54,271 nucleotides of DNA from an uncultured Lachnospiraceae bacterium (GCA_947564645.1 CANOCU010000024.1:1-54271), one strand, 5' to 3'; numbered from the stretch's first letter, positions 33,545-41,785 are shown. Notes: generated from the letters alone by a model not told the origin. Numbers and translations are program-made.

Positions 33545-34234
33545 TTAAACCTTAAACCGGTAGCCTACACCCCAGATTGTCTCGATATACTGCGGTTTGG
33601 CGGTCTCAAATTCGATCTTTTCCCTGATCTTCTTGATATGCACCGTGACCGTCGCGATATCGCCGATGGAATCCATATCCCAGATCTCACGGAACAGCTC
33701 TTCCTTAGAGTACACATGATTCGGATTCTCCGCAAGGAAGGTCAAAAGATCAAATTCCTTCGTCGTGAAGATCCGTTCTTCCCCGTCCACATAAACTCTT
33801 CTGGCCGTCTTGTCGATCTTAAGCCCTCTGATCTCTATGATGTCATTGACTTTCTGGCTGCTGCCCACCAGTCTGTCATAGCGCGCCATATGCGCCTTCA
33901 CCCTGGCCACCAACTCCGAAGGACTGAAAGGCTTCGTCATATAATCGTCGGCGCCAAGACCCAGACCTCTGATCTTATCGATATCGTCTTTCTTGGCAGA
34001 CACCATGATGATCGGTATATTCTTCTCCTCGCGGATCTTCTTACACACCTCGAATCCGTCCATACCCGGCAGCATCAGATCCAGGATCACCAAGTCAAAA
34101 TCCCCGGCCATCGCCGTCTCCAGCCCTTTGTCTCCGGTGTTCTCGATCGTAACCTCAAAATCGCTGAGTTCAAGATAATCTTTCTCCAGATCCGCGATCG
34201 CCTCTTCATCTTCCACGATTAAAATTTTGCTCAT
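33545..34234 (-). CDS. OmpR/PhoB-family response regulator
   Basis: A 229-residue regulator with a receiver domain (ILIVEDE; phospho-Asp52 in LVILDLMLPGMDG; switch Ser in IIMVSAKKD; YMTKPFSP) and a winged-helix Trans_reg_C domain (about 130-228; REIWDMDSIGDIATVTVHIKKIREKIE, IWGVGYRF). It is cognate to the kinase at 34330-35808, whose start lies upstream with the regulator gene following the kinase stop direction; both are on the minus strand, but in transcription order the kinase comes first, 95 bases before the regulator. Confidence 0.94.
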   Translation of the reverse strand: MSKILIVEDEEAIADLEKDYLELSDFEVTIENTGDKGLETAMAGDFDLVILDLMLPGMDGFEVCKKIREEKNIPIIMVSAKKDDIDKIRGLGLGADDYMTKPFSPSELVARVKAHMARYDRLVGSSQKVNDIIEIRGLKIDKTARRVYVDGEERIFTTKEFDLLTFLAENPNHVYSKEELFREIWDMDSIGDIATVTVHIKKIREKIEFETAKPQYIETIWGVGYRFKV

Positions 34235-34329
34235 GACCTTCTTCCTTTCTCACTTATTCTTTCTCAACCTTTATATTATCTTTCTATTTATTTCTGATCT
34301 TTTCCTTCTTCCCGACAGGGCGACGTTCA

Positions 34330-35808
34330 TTATTGTTCCGGCGGCGCCTGGTATTTGCGGATCACGAAATGCATACACGTACCTTCCTTCTCCTTACTGG
34401 TAGCCCAGATGTACCCGCCGTGATCCTCTATGATCTTCTTCACAATGGATAAACCTATGCCGCTTCCGCCCTTGGAAGAGTTGCGGGAAGCATCCGTGCG
34501 ATAGAATCGCTCAAATACATTGGGCAGATCCTTGGCCGCGATCCCCATACCGTTGTCCTCGATCTCCACCCGGATGGAGTCCACTTCATCCAGAATGCGG
34601 ATATCGATCACTCCCTGCTCCTTATCCATATACTTCACGCTGTTGCCGATGATATTATTGATGACCCGCTTTAACTGTTCCGGATCCGCGATGATCTGTG
34701 TGGACGGTTCCACCAGATCGTCATAATTGAGTTGAATATTCTTGGATTCCAGGTCCAGGCCCACTTCCTCCACGCAGTCTCCGAAGTAGTCCGCCACATT
34801 GATCCTGCGGAACGTATACGGAATCCTGTTATTATCTATGCCGGAATACGTGGTCAGCTCATTGATCAGCCGGTCCATGTCATTGGCCTTATCATAGATC
34901 GTCCTGATATATTTGTTCATCTTCTCCGGCGTGTCCGCCACGCCGTCCATGATGCCTTCCACATAGCCCTTGATCGCCGTGATGGGCGTCTTCAGATCAT
35001 GGGAGATATTGCTCACAAGCTCCTTGTTCTTCTGCTCATGTTCGAACTTCTCGTCCGTCGATTCCTTCAGCCGCAGCCGCATATCCTCATAATTGCGGTA
35101 AAGCTCGCCGATCTCGCCTTTCTCTTCCGTAGTCAGCATATATTCCAGATTTCCTTCCGCGATATTCTGCATCGCGATATCAAGCTGATTGATGGGTGTA
35201 AAGATCCCCTTCTGGATCCACTGTGTCAGCACCAGGCTGGTAAAGACCAGCACCAGGATAAAAGCTATGATCATATTCCGCAGAACCTTCCTGGAAATCA
35301 AAGAGCTCACCCCGGACACGATAAAAAAGCTGCCCTTGTCGCCGTCCGTAAACTCAAAATCGGCCTGCTTGACCAGTTTCTTCATATCGTTATAGTAATA
35401 TCCCGTCTCCATATCCGGCATCTCATTCCCGTATTCCGGAAGCGTATTGAAAATTTTCCTGGCGGCACTCTGGTTGCTCGTATAATAGATCTGGTCCCCT
35501 TTTCTGACAATGATATAGGAAAACTTGCTGTTTAAATGTGCGCTGATTTCGTCAAGATACGCCTTATCCTCAAGTTTGACGGAATCGCTGCCGATCTGCT
35601 TCTTCACTTCATGCAGAAGATCCTCTGAGATCCGGCTGTAATTCTCGATCGTATAAGTAAAAGGGACTTTATTCACATCCAGAAGTCCGAACTCGCCTTC
35701 GGCATCCTCTATGTGACTGCCGATCAGAAGAAATGCGGCACAGGTCAATAGGAGCGGCAGCAATACGATGACGACCGATGTGACCATAAGCCTTGTTTTA
35801 AACTTCAC
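34330..35808 (-). CDS. Sensor histidine kinase (HAMP, HisKA, HATPase)
   Basis: A 492-residue membrane kinase starting at GTG with GAGGT upstream. Helix 1 is at about 8-29, helix 2 at about 177-196, enclosing a ~145-residue extracytoplasmic sensor. HAMP follows (197-250). The phosphorylation site is His270 in ELVSNISHDLKTPITAIKGY, then IIGNSVKYMDKEQG (N box), DNGMGIAAKDLP (G1) and GSGIGLSIVKKIIEDHGG (G2). The regulator gene follows it at 34234. The order kinase then regulator is the reverse of the module at 45-47 kb. Signal unknown. Confidence 0.93.
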   Translation of the reverse strand: MKFKTRLMVTSVVIVLLPLLLTCAAFLLIGSHIEDAEGEFGLLDVNKVPFTYTIENYSRISEDLLHEVKKQIGSDSVKLEDKAYLDEISAHLNSKFSYIIVRKGDQIYYTSNQSAARKIFNTLPEYGNEMPDMETGYYYNDMKKLVKQADFEFTDGDKGSFFIVSGVSSLISRKVLRNMIIAFILVLVFTSLVLTQWIQKGIFTPINQLDIAMQNIAEGNLEYMLTTEEKGEIGELYRNYEDMRLRLKESTDEKFEHEQKNKELVSNISHDLKTPITAIKGYVEGIMDGVADTPEKMNKYIRTIYDKANDMDRLINELTTYSGIDNNRIPYTFRRINVADYFGDCVEEVGLDLESKNIQLNYDDLVEPSTQIIADPEQLKRVINNIIGNSVKYMDKEQGVIDIRILDEVDSIRVEIEDNGMGIAAKDLPNVFERFYRTDASRNSSKGGSGIGLSIVKKIIEDHGGYIWATSKEKEGTCMHFVIRKYQAPPEQ

Positions 35809-36145
35809 GAAAAATTACCTCTTTTCTCTCCGAGTCTACTCTCGTCTGCTCCTGCAGACAGCACGATGATCGTTTCTGTCAGCTGTTGCCATAGGTGTTC
35901 TTGTATAATAACTAATATATCATATTTTCTGCCGTTAGGAATAAAACATATCCGATAATCTTATAAAAAATTTATAAAATTTTTCCAGAATCACCATATT
36001 TCATTGTGAAAAAGGTCGCATGTCCTTCTTGCATAGAAAATGTCAAATAGTAATCTTAAAGATATAATTTGAGAGTTGACAGATTCTTCCGGATTTGTTA
36101 TATTTATCCCATAATAGTAATGATTCCTATTTTCAAGGAGTTAAG
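35809..36145. other. 337-base divergent intergenic region
   Basis: This AT-rich stretch separates the kinase (minus) and the PerR-like gene (plus). It contains the PerR-gene promoter at 36076-36104 and, after it, an AATAG/CTATT dyad near 36113-36131 that could be a weak Fur/PerR box. I see no gene in it. Confidence 0.6.
36076..36104 (+). promoter_or_regulatory. Promoter of the PerR-like regulator gene
   Basis: TTGACA (36076-36081), 17 bases, TATATT (36099-36104). The start codon is at 36146, and the AATAG/CTATT dyad lies in the leader, where an autorepressor could bind. Confidence 0.75.
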
Positions 36146-36577
36146 ATGGCACTCAAATACAGCAGACAAAGACAAGTGATCAAGGACTTCCTGATGACGC
36201 GCAAGGATCATCCGACTGCCGACACGGTGTATATGAATGTCCGAAATGAATATCCTAATATCAGTCTCGGCACCGTATACCGCAATCTTTCCCTGCTTGC
36301 GGATATCGGCGAGATCCAGCGTCTGCGTTTCGACGACGGCGTTGACCATTTTGACGCGGATACTTCCGCTCATTACCATTTTGTCTGCACGCAGTGCGGA
36401 CAGATCATCGATCTGAAAATGGACAACCTCGATCATATCATGGATATGGCCGGGACCGGCTTTGACGGGGAGATCCAGGGACATGTCACTTATTTTCACG
36501 GACTCTGCGGCAAGTGCAAAAAAGATAATTTGCAAAGCAAATTATCTTTACGAGATTCGCTTCGCGAACTCGGATAA
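36146..36577 (+). CDS. Fur-family metalloregulator, PerR-like
   Basis: A 143-residue regulator beginning MALKYSRQRQ at ATG 36146, with AAGGAG upstream; the frame opens at 36095 but the extra 17 residues lie over the promoter leader. Fur-family signatures are the winged helix (HPTADTVYMNVRNEYPNISLGTVYRNLSLLADIGEIQRL), the metal-site DHFDADTSAHYHFVCTQCGQIIDL and the second zinc pair GLCGKCKK. Location just ahead of rubrerythrin and rubredoxin supports a peroxide-responsive (PerR) role. Its last 16 residues (DNLQSKLSLRDSLREL) are encoded by two DNA hairpins and are not part of the usual family end. Confidence 0.88.
   Translation: MALKYSRQRQVIKDFLMTRKDHPTADTVYMNVRNEYPNISLGTVYRNLSLLADIGEIQRLRFDDGVDHFDADTSAHYHFVCTQCGQIIDLKMDNLDHIMDMAGTGFDGEIQGHVTYFHGLCGKCKKDNLQSKLSLRDSLRELG
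36521..36571. other. Double inverted repeat at the 3' end of the PerR-like gene
   Basis: AAAGATAATTTGC (36521-36533) and GCAAATTATCTTT (36537-36549) form a perfect 13-bp stem with an AAA loop, inside the coding sequence. A second, bulged stem (CGAGATTCGC / GCGAACTCG, about 36551-36572) follows directly. Neither has a T tract. Confidence 0.8.
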
Positions 36578-36675
36578 GCCGGATAAGCGGACGGACTAAG
36601 ATCGCGAACTGAGGCAGGCATATTTTTTATGCAATGTCTTACAATATATTTCAAAAAGAAAAGGAGAACAACATT

Positions 36676-37215
36676 ATGAAATTTGTATGTCAGGTATGTG
36701 GCTATGTACACGAGGGAGACGCTGCTCCGGAGAAGTGTCCGGTATGTAATGCGCCTGCCGAGAAGTTCACGGCACAGGGCGGCGAGATGGAATGGGCTGC
36801 CGAGCACGTTGTAGGCGTTGCAAAGGGCGTCAGCGAAGATATCATGGCTGATCTTCGCGCTAATTTCAACGGCGAGTGCACAGAGGTAGGTATGTACCTT
36901 GCAATGGCAAGAGTTGCTCACAGAGAAGGCTATCCTGAGATCGGTTTATACTGGGAGAAGGCTGCATGGGAAGAGGCAGAGCACGCTGCTAAGTTTGCAG
37001 AGCTGCTCGGCGAAGTTGTAACGGATTCCACCAAGAAGAATCTGGAGATGAGAGTAGAAGCTGAGAACGGCGCTACTGCCGGCAAGTTCGATCTGGCTAA
37101 GCGCGCTAAGGCTGCTAACCTGGATGCGATCCATGACACCGTTCATGAGATGGCTCGTGACGAGGCTCGTCATGGCAAGGCTTTCGCAGGTCTGCTTAAG
37201 AGATATTTCGGCTAA
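36676..37215 (+). CDS. Reverse rubrerythrin (rubredoxin-like domain first)
   Basis: A 179-residue non-haem iron protein. The rubredoxin-like FeS4 domain comes first (CQVCGY...[11 protein letters not shown], Cys5/8 and Cys20/23 region), followed by a ferritin-like di-iron domain ([72 protein letters not shown]), the reverse of classical rubrerythrin. It reduces hydrogen peroxide in strict anaerobes. AAGGAGAA precedes the ATG. Codon use is skewed to GCT and other favoured codons, unlike its neighbours, which fits very high expression. Probably under PerR control. Confidence 0.95.
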   Translation: MKFVCQVCGYVHEGDAAPEKCPVCNAPAEKFTAQGGEMEWAAEHVVGVAKGVSEDIMADLRANFNGECTEVGMYLAMARVAHREGYPEIGLYWEKAAWEEAEHAAKFAELLGEVVTDSTKKNLEMRVEAENGATAGKFDLAKRAKAANLDAIHDTVHEMARDEARHGKAFAGLLKRYFG

Positions 37216-37251
37216 ATCACGGCAGATTTTATCAAGTATAATCAGTAAGGA

Positions 37252-37274
37252 TCCGCAGGTATACCGCCTGCGGA
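37252..37274. other. Hairpin between rubrerythrin and rubredoxin genes
   Basis: TCCGCAGG and CCTGCGGA form a perfect 8-bp stem with a 7-base loop and no T tract. A TATAAT sits just before it (37237-37242). It may be a partial terminator, mRNA-processing or stabilising hairpin between the two genes. Confidence 0.5.
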
Positions 37275-37347
37275 GAATACATAGGCGAACGATAAATTTC
37301 TGGCATTTGCCAGTCAATAAAACAACACAGAATGGAGGACACTACTC

Positions 37348-37521
37348 ATGAAAAAATATTTTTGCAATCCCTGCGGCTATACATATGATCCTGAAAAAGG
37401 TGATCCGGAGCATGGCATCAAACCCGGCACGGCATTCGAAGATCTTCCGGCTGACTGGTGCTGCCCTATCTGCGGTGTGACCAAGGATATGTTCCAGCCC
37501 TGCATCGATAACTACAACTAA
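37348..37521 (+). CDS. Rubredoxin
   Basis: A 57-residue one-domain rubredoxin. It has both iron-binding pairs, CNPCGY (Cys6, Cys9) and CPICG (Cys39, Cys42), plus the conserved [11 protein letters not shown] and [11 protein letters not shown] motifs. GGAGG lies 9 bases before the ATG. It carries one electron at a low potential and is the natural donor to the rubrerythrin 132 bases upstream. A terminator follows, closing the PerR-rubrerythrin-rubredoxin group. Confidence 0.96.
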   Translation: MKKYFCNPCGYTYDPEKGDPEHGIKPGTAFEDLPADWCCPICGVTKDMFQPCIDNYN

Positions 37522-37551
37522 AAGAGGACGCCGTTGCGCGTATCATGATCT

Positions 37552-37576
37552 GAGGATAGGCTTAAAGCCTGTCCTC
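37552..37576 (+). terminator. Terminator after the rubredoxin gene
   Basis: GAGGATAGGCTT pairs with AAGCCTGTCCTC (one mismatch), followed by ATTTATGTTGTTTT. It also lies at the 3' end of the convergent toxin-like gene. Confidence 0.75.
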
Positions 37577-37595
37577 ATTTATGTTGTTTTCCTAA

Positions 37596-38219
37596 TCAGA
37601 CCATATTCCACTCTGCATCCGGCAATAAAGGTCTGAAATAACCCTTTATACAATTTGGATTTATAATACATAACTGCGTATGAGTCTTTTCCATTATTCC
37701 GGAATCCTTATAGACAGGACTGCCTTCTACAAAAACACCCCTCACACTGTCATAGGGCCTTTTGTTCATTTCCCTGTTCAGTCGATGGCTTCTCTCAATG
37801 ACAGCACAATCTAATTCCCTTAATAATAAATCGTCATTCCCTCCGATATTTCTGTTAACGGGCATAGAATGCCCCACTAATGACAATTCATATTTCAGTA
37901 TCTCATACCCTTTCCTTAAAATATCCGAACTACCGTAATCCGTTAAATCAAGGCAATGTCCCAAACTGATCACAGCACCGATAACAGCCGGCTGCTTTGG
38001 CTGCTTTTCCGGATGTCTGTCATTATGCTTCTGACAATATGCCATCGCCCACTCTTCTGCCCTTGCCAGACTGTTCTCCCAAAAATATACGCCGTTTCCT
38101 AACCAGTCGTAAGAATTATGGCTTCCCTTCAGCACTTCATGATGATACAAAACCTTTTCATACGTTATTCTATCGCAGCCGTGAAATCCAATTATCAAAT
38201 TAGGTAAATTACTGTACAT
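37596..38219 (-). CDS. Probable ADP-ribosyltransferase-fold protein (candidate toxin)
   Basis: A 207-residue protein with an ART/PARP-like layout. The nicotinamide-site His is in IIGFHGCD (His13), the second element is YDWLGNGVYFWENSLARAEEWA (Tyr45 in place of the PARP Tyr), and a third element HTQLCIINPNCIKGYF offers Gln182 where PARPs have the catalytic Glu. An H-Y-Q triad is used by several ART toxins. DUF3990-type proteins have the same order of motifs but I do not claim membership. It follows a 66-residue gene by 9 bases in the same transcript, as in toxin-antitoxin pairs. The region is AT-rich by eye. Target unknown. Confidence 0.65.
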   Translation of the reverse strand: MYSNLPNLIIGFHGCDRITYEKVLYHHEVLKGSHNSYDWLGNGVYFWENSLARAEEWAMAYCQKHNDRHPEKQPKQPAVIGAVISLGHCLDLTDYGSSDILRKGYEILKYELSLVGHSMPVNRNIGGNDDLLLRELDCAVIERSHRLNREMNKRPYDSVRGVFVEGSPVYKDSGIMEKTHTQLCIINPNCIKGYFRPLLPDAEWNMV

Positions 38220-38228
38220 AATAATCCT

Positions 38229-38429
38229 TTATCTTTTATCAAATTGACTGCTATCTCTATAATGCTCCGTAAATTCTCCATCCTCCCGGATAATATTACT
38301 CTTGATCAGATTTAGGCGGGCCTTAACCCTGGCCTCGCTGTTTGACATTTCTTTAAGTTCCCTGAGATAATTCTCTAATTCCTTTACGTAAGAGACTCTT
38401 TCATGCTCTACTAATTCGATCGTCGGCAT
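38229..38429 (-). CDS. 66-residue partner of the ART-like protein (candidate antitoxin)
   Basis: A short charged protein with a coiled-coil-like helix (VSYVKELENYLRELKEMSNSEARVKARLNLIKSN) and a C-terminal IIREDGEFTEHYRDSS segment. ATG 38429 has a perfect AAGGAGG 7 bases upstream, so I prefer it to an upstream Met at 38519 that has no ribosome site. It is the first gene of a two-gene transcript with the ART-like gene. Size, order and charge fit an antitoxin; no DNA-binding domain is obvious. No family name is known to me. Confidence 0.65.
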   Translation of the reverse strand: MPTIELVEHERVSYVKELENYLRELKEMSNSEARVKARLNLIKSNIIREDGEFTEHYRDSSQFDKR

Positions 38430-38565
38430 ATCATTTACCTCCTTATCATCTGTAAATGCTGTATCTGCCAGTATCTTGTCCACTACACATCCGCCTCCGA
38501 CAATAGTATACGATACCATAACTAAAATAATATGTAGAAAAAGGACAAGCCATCTGATTATTTTG

Positions 38566-38599
38566 ATTATACTATGATTTTTTGCAGATCACAATCTGC
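38566..38599 (-). promoter_or_regulatory. Promoter and overlapping dyad of the toxin-like operon
   Basis: On the minus strand TTGTGA (38594-38589) and TATAAT (38571-38566) are exactly 17 bases apart. The palindrome GCAGAT-CACA-ATCTGC (38584-38599) covers the -35, where a bound repressor would block polymerase. Confidence 0.6.
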
Positions 38600-38623
38600 T
38601 TTTCCAACAAACCTCATAACGAC

Positions 38624-39991
38624 TCAGTGAAATCCCAACGGCATATACAGAAACACCTCAAAGCGCTCCCCCTCCGCCCGGACTTCCATCGCCCCGCCGC
38701 CTCGCTCCGCGATCTCCTTCATGCTCCTTAAACCGAAACCGTGATTTTCCTTATCCGCCTTGGTCGTCGGCGGCAGGCAGTCTCTCTCCTTCTCCCTGTA
38801 TCTCTCTTCCGTATCACTGTCAGAGATTCTCTTTTCTCCACCATGAATCCCTTCTTTCCCCATTCGATTCCTCTGCACATTCTCTTCTGCAGCTTTCATC
38901 GGATTGGTGACTTCCAGGCAGAACAGCCCCTTCTTTGCCCGGCTCTTCACACGGACATACCTGCGTGCCTCAGGAAGGTGTCTGCAGGCTTCCGCCGCGT
39001 TATCCAGCGCATTGGAAAAAAGCGCGCAGATATCCGTCTTCTCAAAGGGCAGTTCCTGTAAAATATCAATCTGCGCCTCCAGCCGGACGGAGAACCGCTT
39101 CATCTGCTCTTCCTTGACCGTAAGAACCGCATTGACTACCGGATCCCCACAATACTGCAGTAAACGGCTGACCGCACCAGCCTCCATTAAGCTTTTGATA
39201 TAGGCTTCCCGCCGCTCCTCCGGCAGCGCCACTGCCACCGCAAGATGATTGACCAGATCATGTTTCAGCCGCCGTATGGCGAAGTGCTGCTGCTCCATGG
39301 ACTCGTAATAACTGCGGTTAATCTTTGCTAACATCCCCTGCTCTTCCAGCTGCTGCTGTCTTGCCAGCACGACCACTGCCCGGAGCAGACCGATAAAGGA
39401 CAACAGCGCCAACAGGAGCAACACGAAATTCTTATACTCGAAACCGCCCGCTATGCTCCGCCTCCTCCTTTCCTCCGTCGTCGTCAGAAGAACCAGGCTT
39501 AAGACAATGCCAAACGGCGTAGCTGTCAGCAAAAGCAGTAATTTCCATAGGCTGTCCGCAAGGCGGTACTCTCTGTCCGGCGCATATTTTCCGGTTGCCA
39601 GATACAGGAACAAGACAAGCAGGAGGGAAAGAACTCCCTCCAGGATCAGGCATACCTCTCTATGACGCCACCTGAAATCGCCTGTCAGAATAAAATTATC
39701 CCGCAGCGCATTGAAGGCCAGAATCGTACTGGCATACATCAGTCCGATCGTCGCCTTCTTCCAGGCGCTTCCTTCGCAGGTGAACCATATTACGGCCATG
39801 AAAAAAAGAACCGTAGGAAGAATATTTCCCCAGTCTCCCAGATAAATGATCATCCCCGTAAGCAGCCAGCAGCTGCCCCACAAAGCGGTTTTCTTCCACC
39901 ACTGATCCGATACCGTGATCAGTCTCTTCATTCCAAGCAGCAATAAATATGCTGCCGCACCGCTTATGACCATAAAACATAACATACCCAT
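38624..39991 (-). CDS. GHKL-domain sensor histidine kinase (AgrC-type)
   Basis: A 455-residue kinase with six predicted membrane helices in residues 1-215, then a cytoplasmic DHp helix with RRLKHDLVNHLAVA (probable phospho-His) and a GHKL ATPase (FSNALDNAAEAC, then GFGLRSMKEIAERGGG). This is the AgrC/ComD class that pairs with LytTR regulators and usually senses peptides or cell-envelope cues. Start ATG 39991 has AAGGA upstream; a GTG 24 bases earlier overlaps the regulator gene. It follows the regulator gene by 16 bases. Confidence 0.87.
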   Translation of the reverse strand: MGMLCFMVISGAAAYLLLLGMKRLITVSDQWWKKTALWGSCWLLTGMIIYLGDWGNILPTVLFFMAVIWFTCEGSAWKKATIGLMYASTILAFNALRDNFILTGDFRWRHREVCLILEGVLSLLLVLFLYLATGKYAPDREYRLADSLWKLLLLLTATPFGIVLSLVLLTTTEERRRRSIAGGFEYKNFVLLLLALLSFIGLLRAVVVLARQQQLEEQGMLAKINRSYYESMEQQHFAIRRLKHDLVNHLAVAVALPEERREAYIKSLMEAGAVSRLLQYCGDPVVNAVLTVKEEQMKRFSVRLEAQIDILQELPFEKTDICALFSNALDNAAEACRHLPEARRYVRVKSRAKKGLFCLEVTNPMKAAEENVQRNRMGKEGIHGGEKRISDSDTEERYREKERDCLPPTTKADKENHGFGLRSMKEIAERGGGAMEVRAEGERFEVFLYMPLGFH

Positions 39992-40007
39992 TATCCTGTT
40001 CCTTCCG

Positions 40008-40715
40008 TCATTCACCCAACATGGATCTGGCGATCTTCTTCATTGCCTCTTCTCTGTGGCTTCTGCTGCAGGGCAGTTTGCGGCCGCCCACCGTCACCGC
40101 ATCGCTCCCCAGATGTTCCACCCGGTCCGGGTTTACCAGATAGCGCTGATGGATCCTTGCGAACTGCCCGCCAAGCCGCGCCTCGATCTCGTCAAGTTTC
40201 GCATAGAAATAATACTCTCCCTGCTCCGTGACCAGCGTAACGATACGTCTGTCAGAGCAGAAACAAAGAATATCCCGCAGAGGAAACCGCCACGTCCCGT
40301 CTGCATTTTTGAAACAAAAGGTCTTATCCTGCTCTTGTTCCAGCCGCACCCGGACCCGGTGAAGCAGCTCCTGCAGCTTCTGTACCGTGGCCGGTTTGAC
40401 CAGATAATCCAAAGCGCCCACGCCGTAACCCTCAAACACAAACTCGCTGTACCCTGTCAGAAAGACGATCATGATCTGCTCATCAAATTCCCGGATCCGC
40501 TGCGCCGTTTCCATCCCGTTTAAGTCCTTCATCTCGATATCCAGAAAAAGCAGATCCACCTCCCCCGGATGCTTCTTAAGCCACGACACGGCGTTTGTCC
40601 CTGCGCCAAACTCATATACGATCTTTTCCGACCTCTCGATCAATGTCTTTTCCAGCTGAAAGCGGAGCGCATCCCTCGCATCCGCCTCATCGTCACATAT
40701 CGCGATCCGTAACAT
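40008..40715 (-). CDS. LytTR-family response regulator
   Basis: A 235-residue regulator with a receiver domain (IAICDDE; phospho-Asp in LLFLDIEMKDLNGMET; FLTGYSEF; YLVKPAT) and a LytTR DNA-binding domain (about 135-230; CSDRRIVTLV...YYFYAKLDEIEARLGGQFARIHQRYLVNPDRVEHL). LytTR proteins bind paired direct repeats, and a fitting pair lies at 40795-40826. Start is ATG 40715 with GGAGGG upstream. It is co-transcribed with the GHKL kinase and divergent from the ABC operon at 41000. Confidence 0.93.
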   Translation of the reverse strand: MLRIAICDDEADARDALRFQLEKTLIERSEKIVYEFGAGTNAVSWLKKHPGEVDLLFLDIEMKDLNGMETAQRIREFDEQIMIVFLTGYSEFVFEGYGVGALDYLVKPATVQKLQELLHRVRVRLEQEQDKTFCFKNADGTWRFPLRDILCFCSDRRIVTLVTEQGEYYFYAKLDEIEARLGGQFARIHQRYLVNPDRVEHLGSDAVTVGGRKLPCSRSHREEAMKKIARSMLGE

Positions 40716-40794
40716 GATAATTTCCCTCCACACATTCCTATCTTATCATAAACAAATCTCTAAAGTACACGCCCACTCTTTTCCTCCCTGCCCG

Positions 40795-40826
40795 AACTTT
40801 ACGGTAATGACCGCCAAACTTTACAG
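40795..40826. promoter_or_regulatory. Direct-repeat site, likely LytTR operator
   Basis: AACTTTACGG (40795-40804) and AACTTTACAG (40817-40826) match at 9 of 10 bases with a 12-bp spacer, a 22-bp period. Paired 9-10 bp repeats about two turns apart are the known site geometry of LytTR regulators. It lies upstream of both the regulator operon (about -70) and the ABC operon. Confidence 0.6.
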
Positions 40827-40903
40827 GATCCGCTTCCGCTGTCCAAAGATGACGATCCGCCCTGCCATTTCTGACACCCCTCAGACCGAATGCCGTCCTT
40901 ATC

Positions 40904-40912
40904 TGTTATAGT
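40904..40912 (+). promoter_or_regulatory. Extended -10 promoter of the first ABC operon
   Basis: TGTTATAGT matches the extended -10 pattern (TGnTATAaT). The mRNA leader (~80 bases) contains two small stems, TTCTGC/GCAGAA (40929-40951) and GCCGC-AAA-GCGGC (40952-40964). Confidence 0.5.
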
Positions 40913-40999
40913 AAACGACATAACAAATTTCTGCTTCCGGCTCTTGCAGAAGCCGCAAAGCGGCATATAACAACAAAGAAAGCGAGGTCAGATATCACC

Positions 41000-41737
41000 A
41001 TGTTATACGTCAAAAACCTTTACAAATCCTATCAGACAGGAAAAAACAAATATCAGGTACTAAACGGTGTCGATTTCTATGTGGAAAAAGGGGAATTTGT
41101 CGCCGTTATGGGGCCTTCCGGCTCCGGAAAAACCACCCTGCTCAACTGCATTTCCTGCTACATCCCCTTTGACAAGGGAGAGATCACCATCGGCGGCACC
41201 AATCTGGCAGGACAGAGTGAAAACGAACTGGCGCAGTTTCGCAATACGCAGCTTGGTTTCGTTTTTCAGGACTTCATGCTCTTAGACGGGCTGACGATCC
41301 GCGAAAATATCCTGGTGCCGCGGATCGTACAGGGCGAGGTGCCCGGGGAGGCGGAAGAACTTGCCGACAGGCTGACGGCTCTGTTCGGCATCCAGCATAT
41401 CGCGAACAAATATCCGGCCGATATCTCAGGCGGAGAGAAGCAGCGGGCAGCCGTGGCGCGAAGCCTGATCAACAATCCCCTGATCATCCTGGCGGATGAA
41501 CCCACCGGCAATCTGGATTCCAAGTCGAGCCGCACCGTGATCGAAAGCTTCGGGGAAGCCAAAAAAAGAATGGGCGCCACTATTTTTATGGTGACCCATG
41601 ACAGCTTCGCGGCTTCCTTCTGCGACCGCGTGATCCTTCTAAAGGACGGTTCTATCTACCGTCAGCTAGACAGACGGGGCGACCGCGGGCAGTTCCAGGA
41701 TCAGCTGCTTACCGCGATCAAAGAGATGACTGAATAA
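41000..41737 (+). CDS. ABC transporter ATPase (MacB/BceA type), module 1
   Basis: A 245-residue ATPase with Walker A GPSGSGKT (38-45), Q loop FVFQDFMLLDGLTIREN, signature ISGGEKQRAAVARSL, Walker B LIILADEPTGNLDS, and the H-loop region MVTHD. The LADEPTGNLDS motif marks the MacB/LolD/BceA group that works with FtsX-type permeases in peptide resistance or export. The permease gene follows 48 bases later. It is divergent from the LytTR/GHKL genes, which probably control it. Confidence 0.95.
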   Translation: MLYVKNLYKSYQTGKNKYQVLNGVDFYVEKGEFVAVMGPSGSGKTTLLNCISCYIPFDKGEITIGGTNLAGQSENELAQFRNTQLGFVFQDFMLLDGLTIRENILVPRIVQGEVPGEAEELADRLTALFGIQHIANKYPADISGGEKQRAAVARSLINNPLIILADEPTGNLDSKSSRTVIESFGEAKKRMGATIFMVTHDSFAASFCDRVILLKDGSIYRQLDRRGDRGQFQDQLLTAIKEMTE

Positions 41738-41785
41738 ATACGGAGAGATTCCGCGAAACGATCCATAGCATACGGAGGTATCAAA

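Noticed and set aside
32588-34222. A 544-codon plus-strand open frame
   Set aside because: It runs antisense through the pseudouridine synthase and OmpR regulator genes, which have full family motifs and ribosome sites; the plus-strand peptide has no domain and is a codon-bias shadow.
38430-38519. N-terminal extension of the toxin-partner gene to a Met at 38519
   Set aside because: No ribosome site at that Met, whereas AAGGAGG lies 7 bases ahead of ATG 38429.
38584-38599. Terminator for the GHKL kinase operon
   Set aside because: On the minus strand the dyad is followed by A, not T, residues and it overlaps a well-spaced promoter, so an operator is the better reading.
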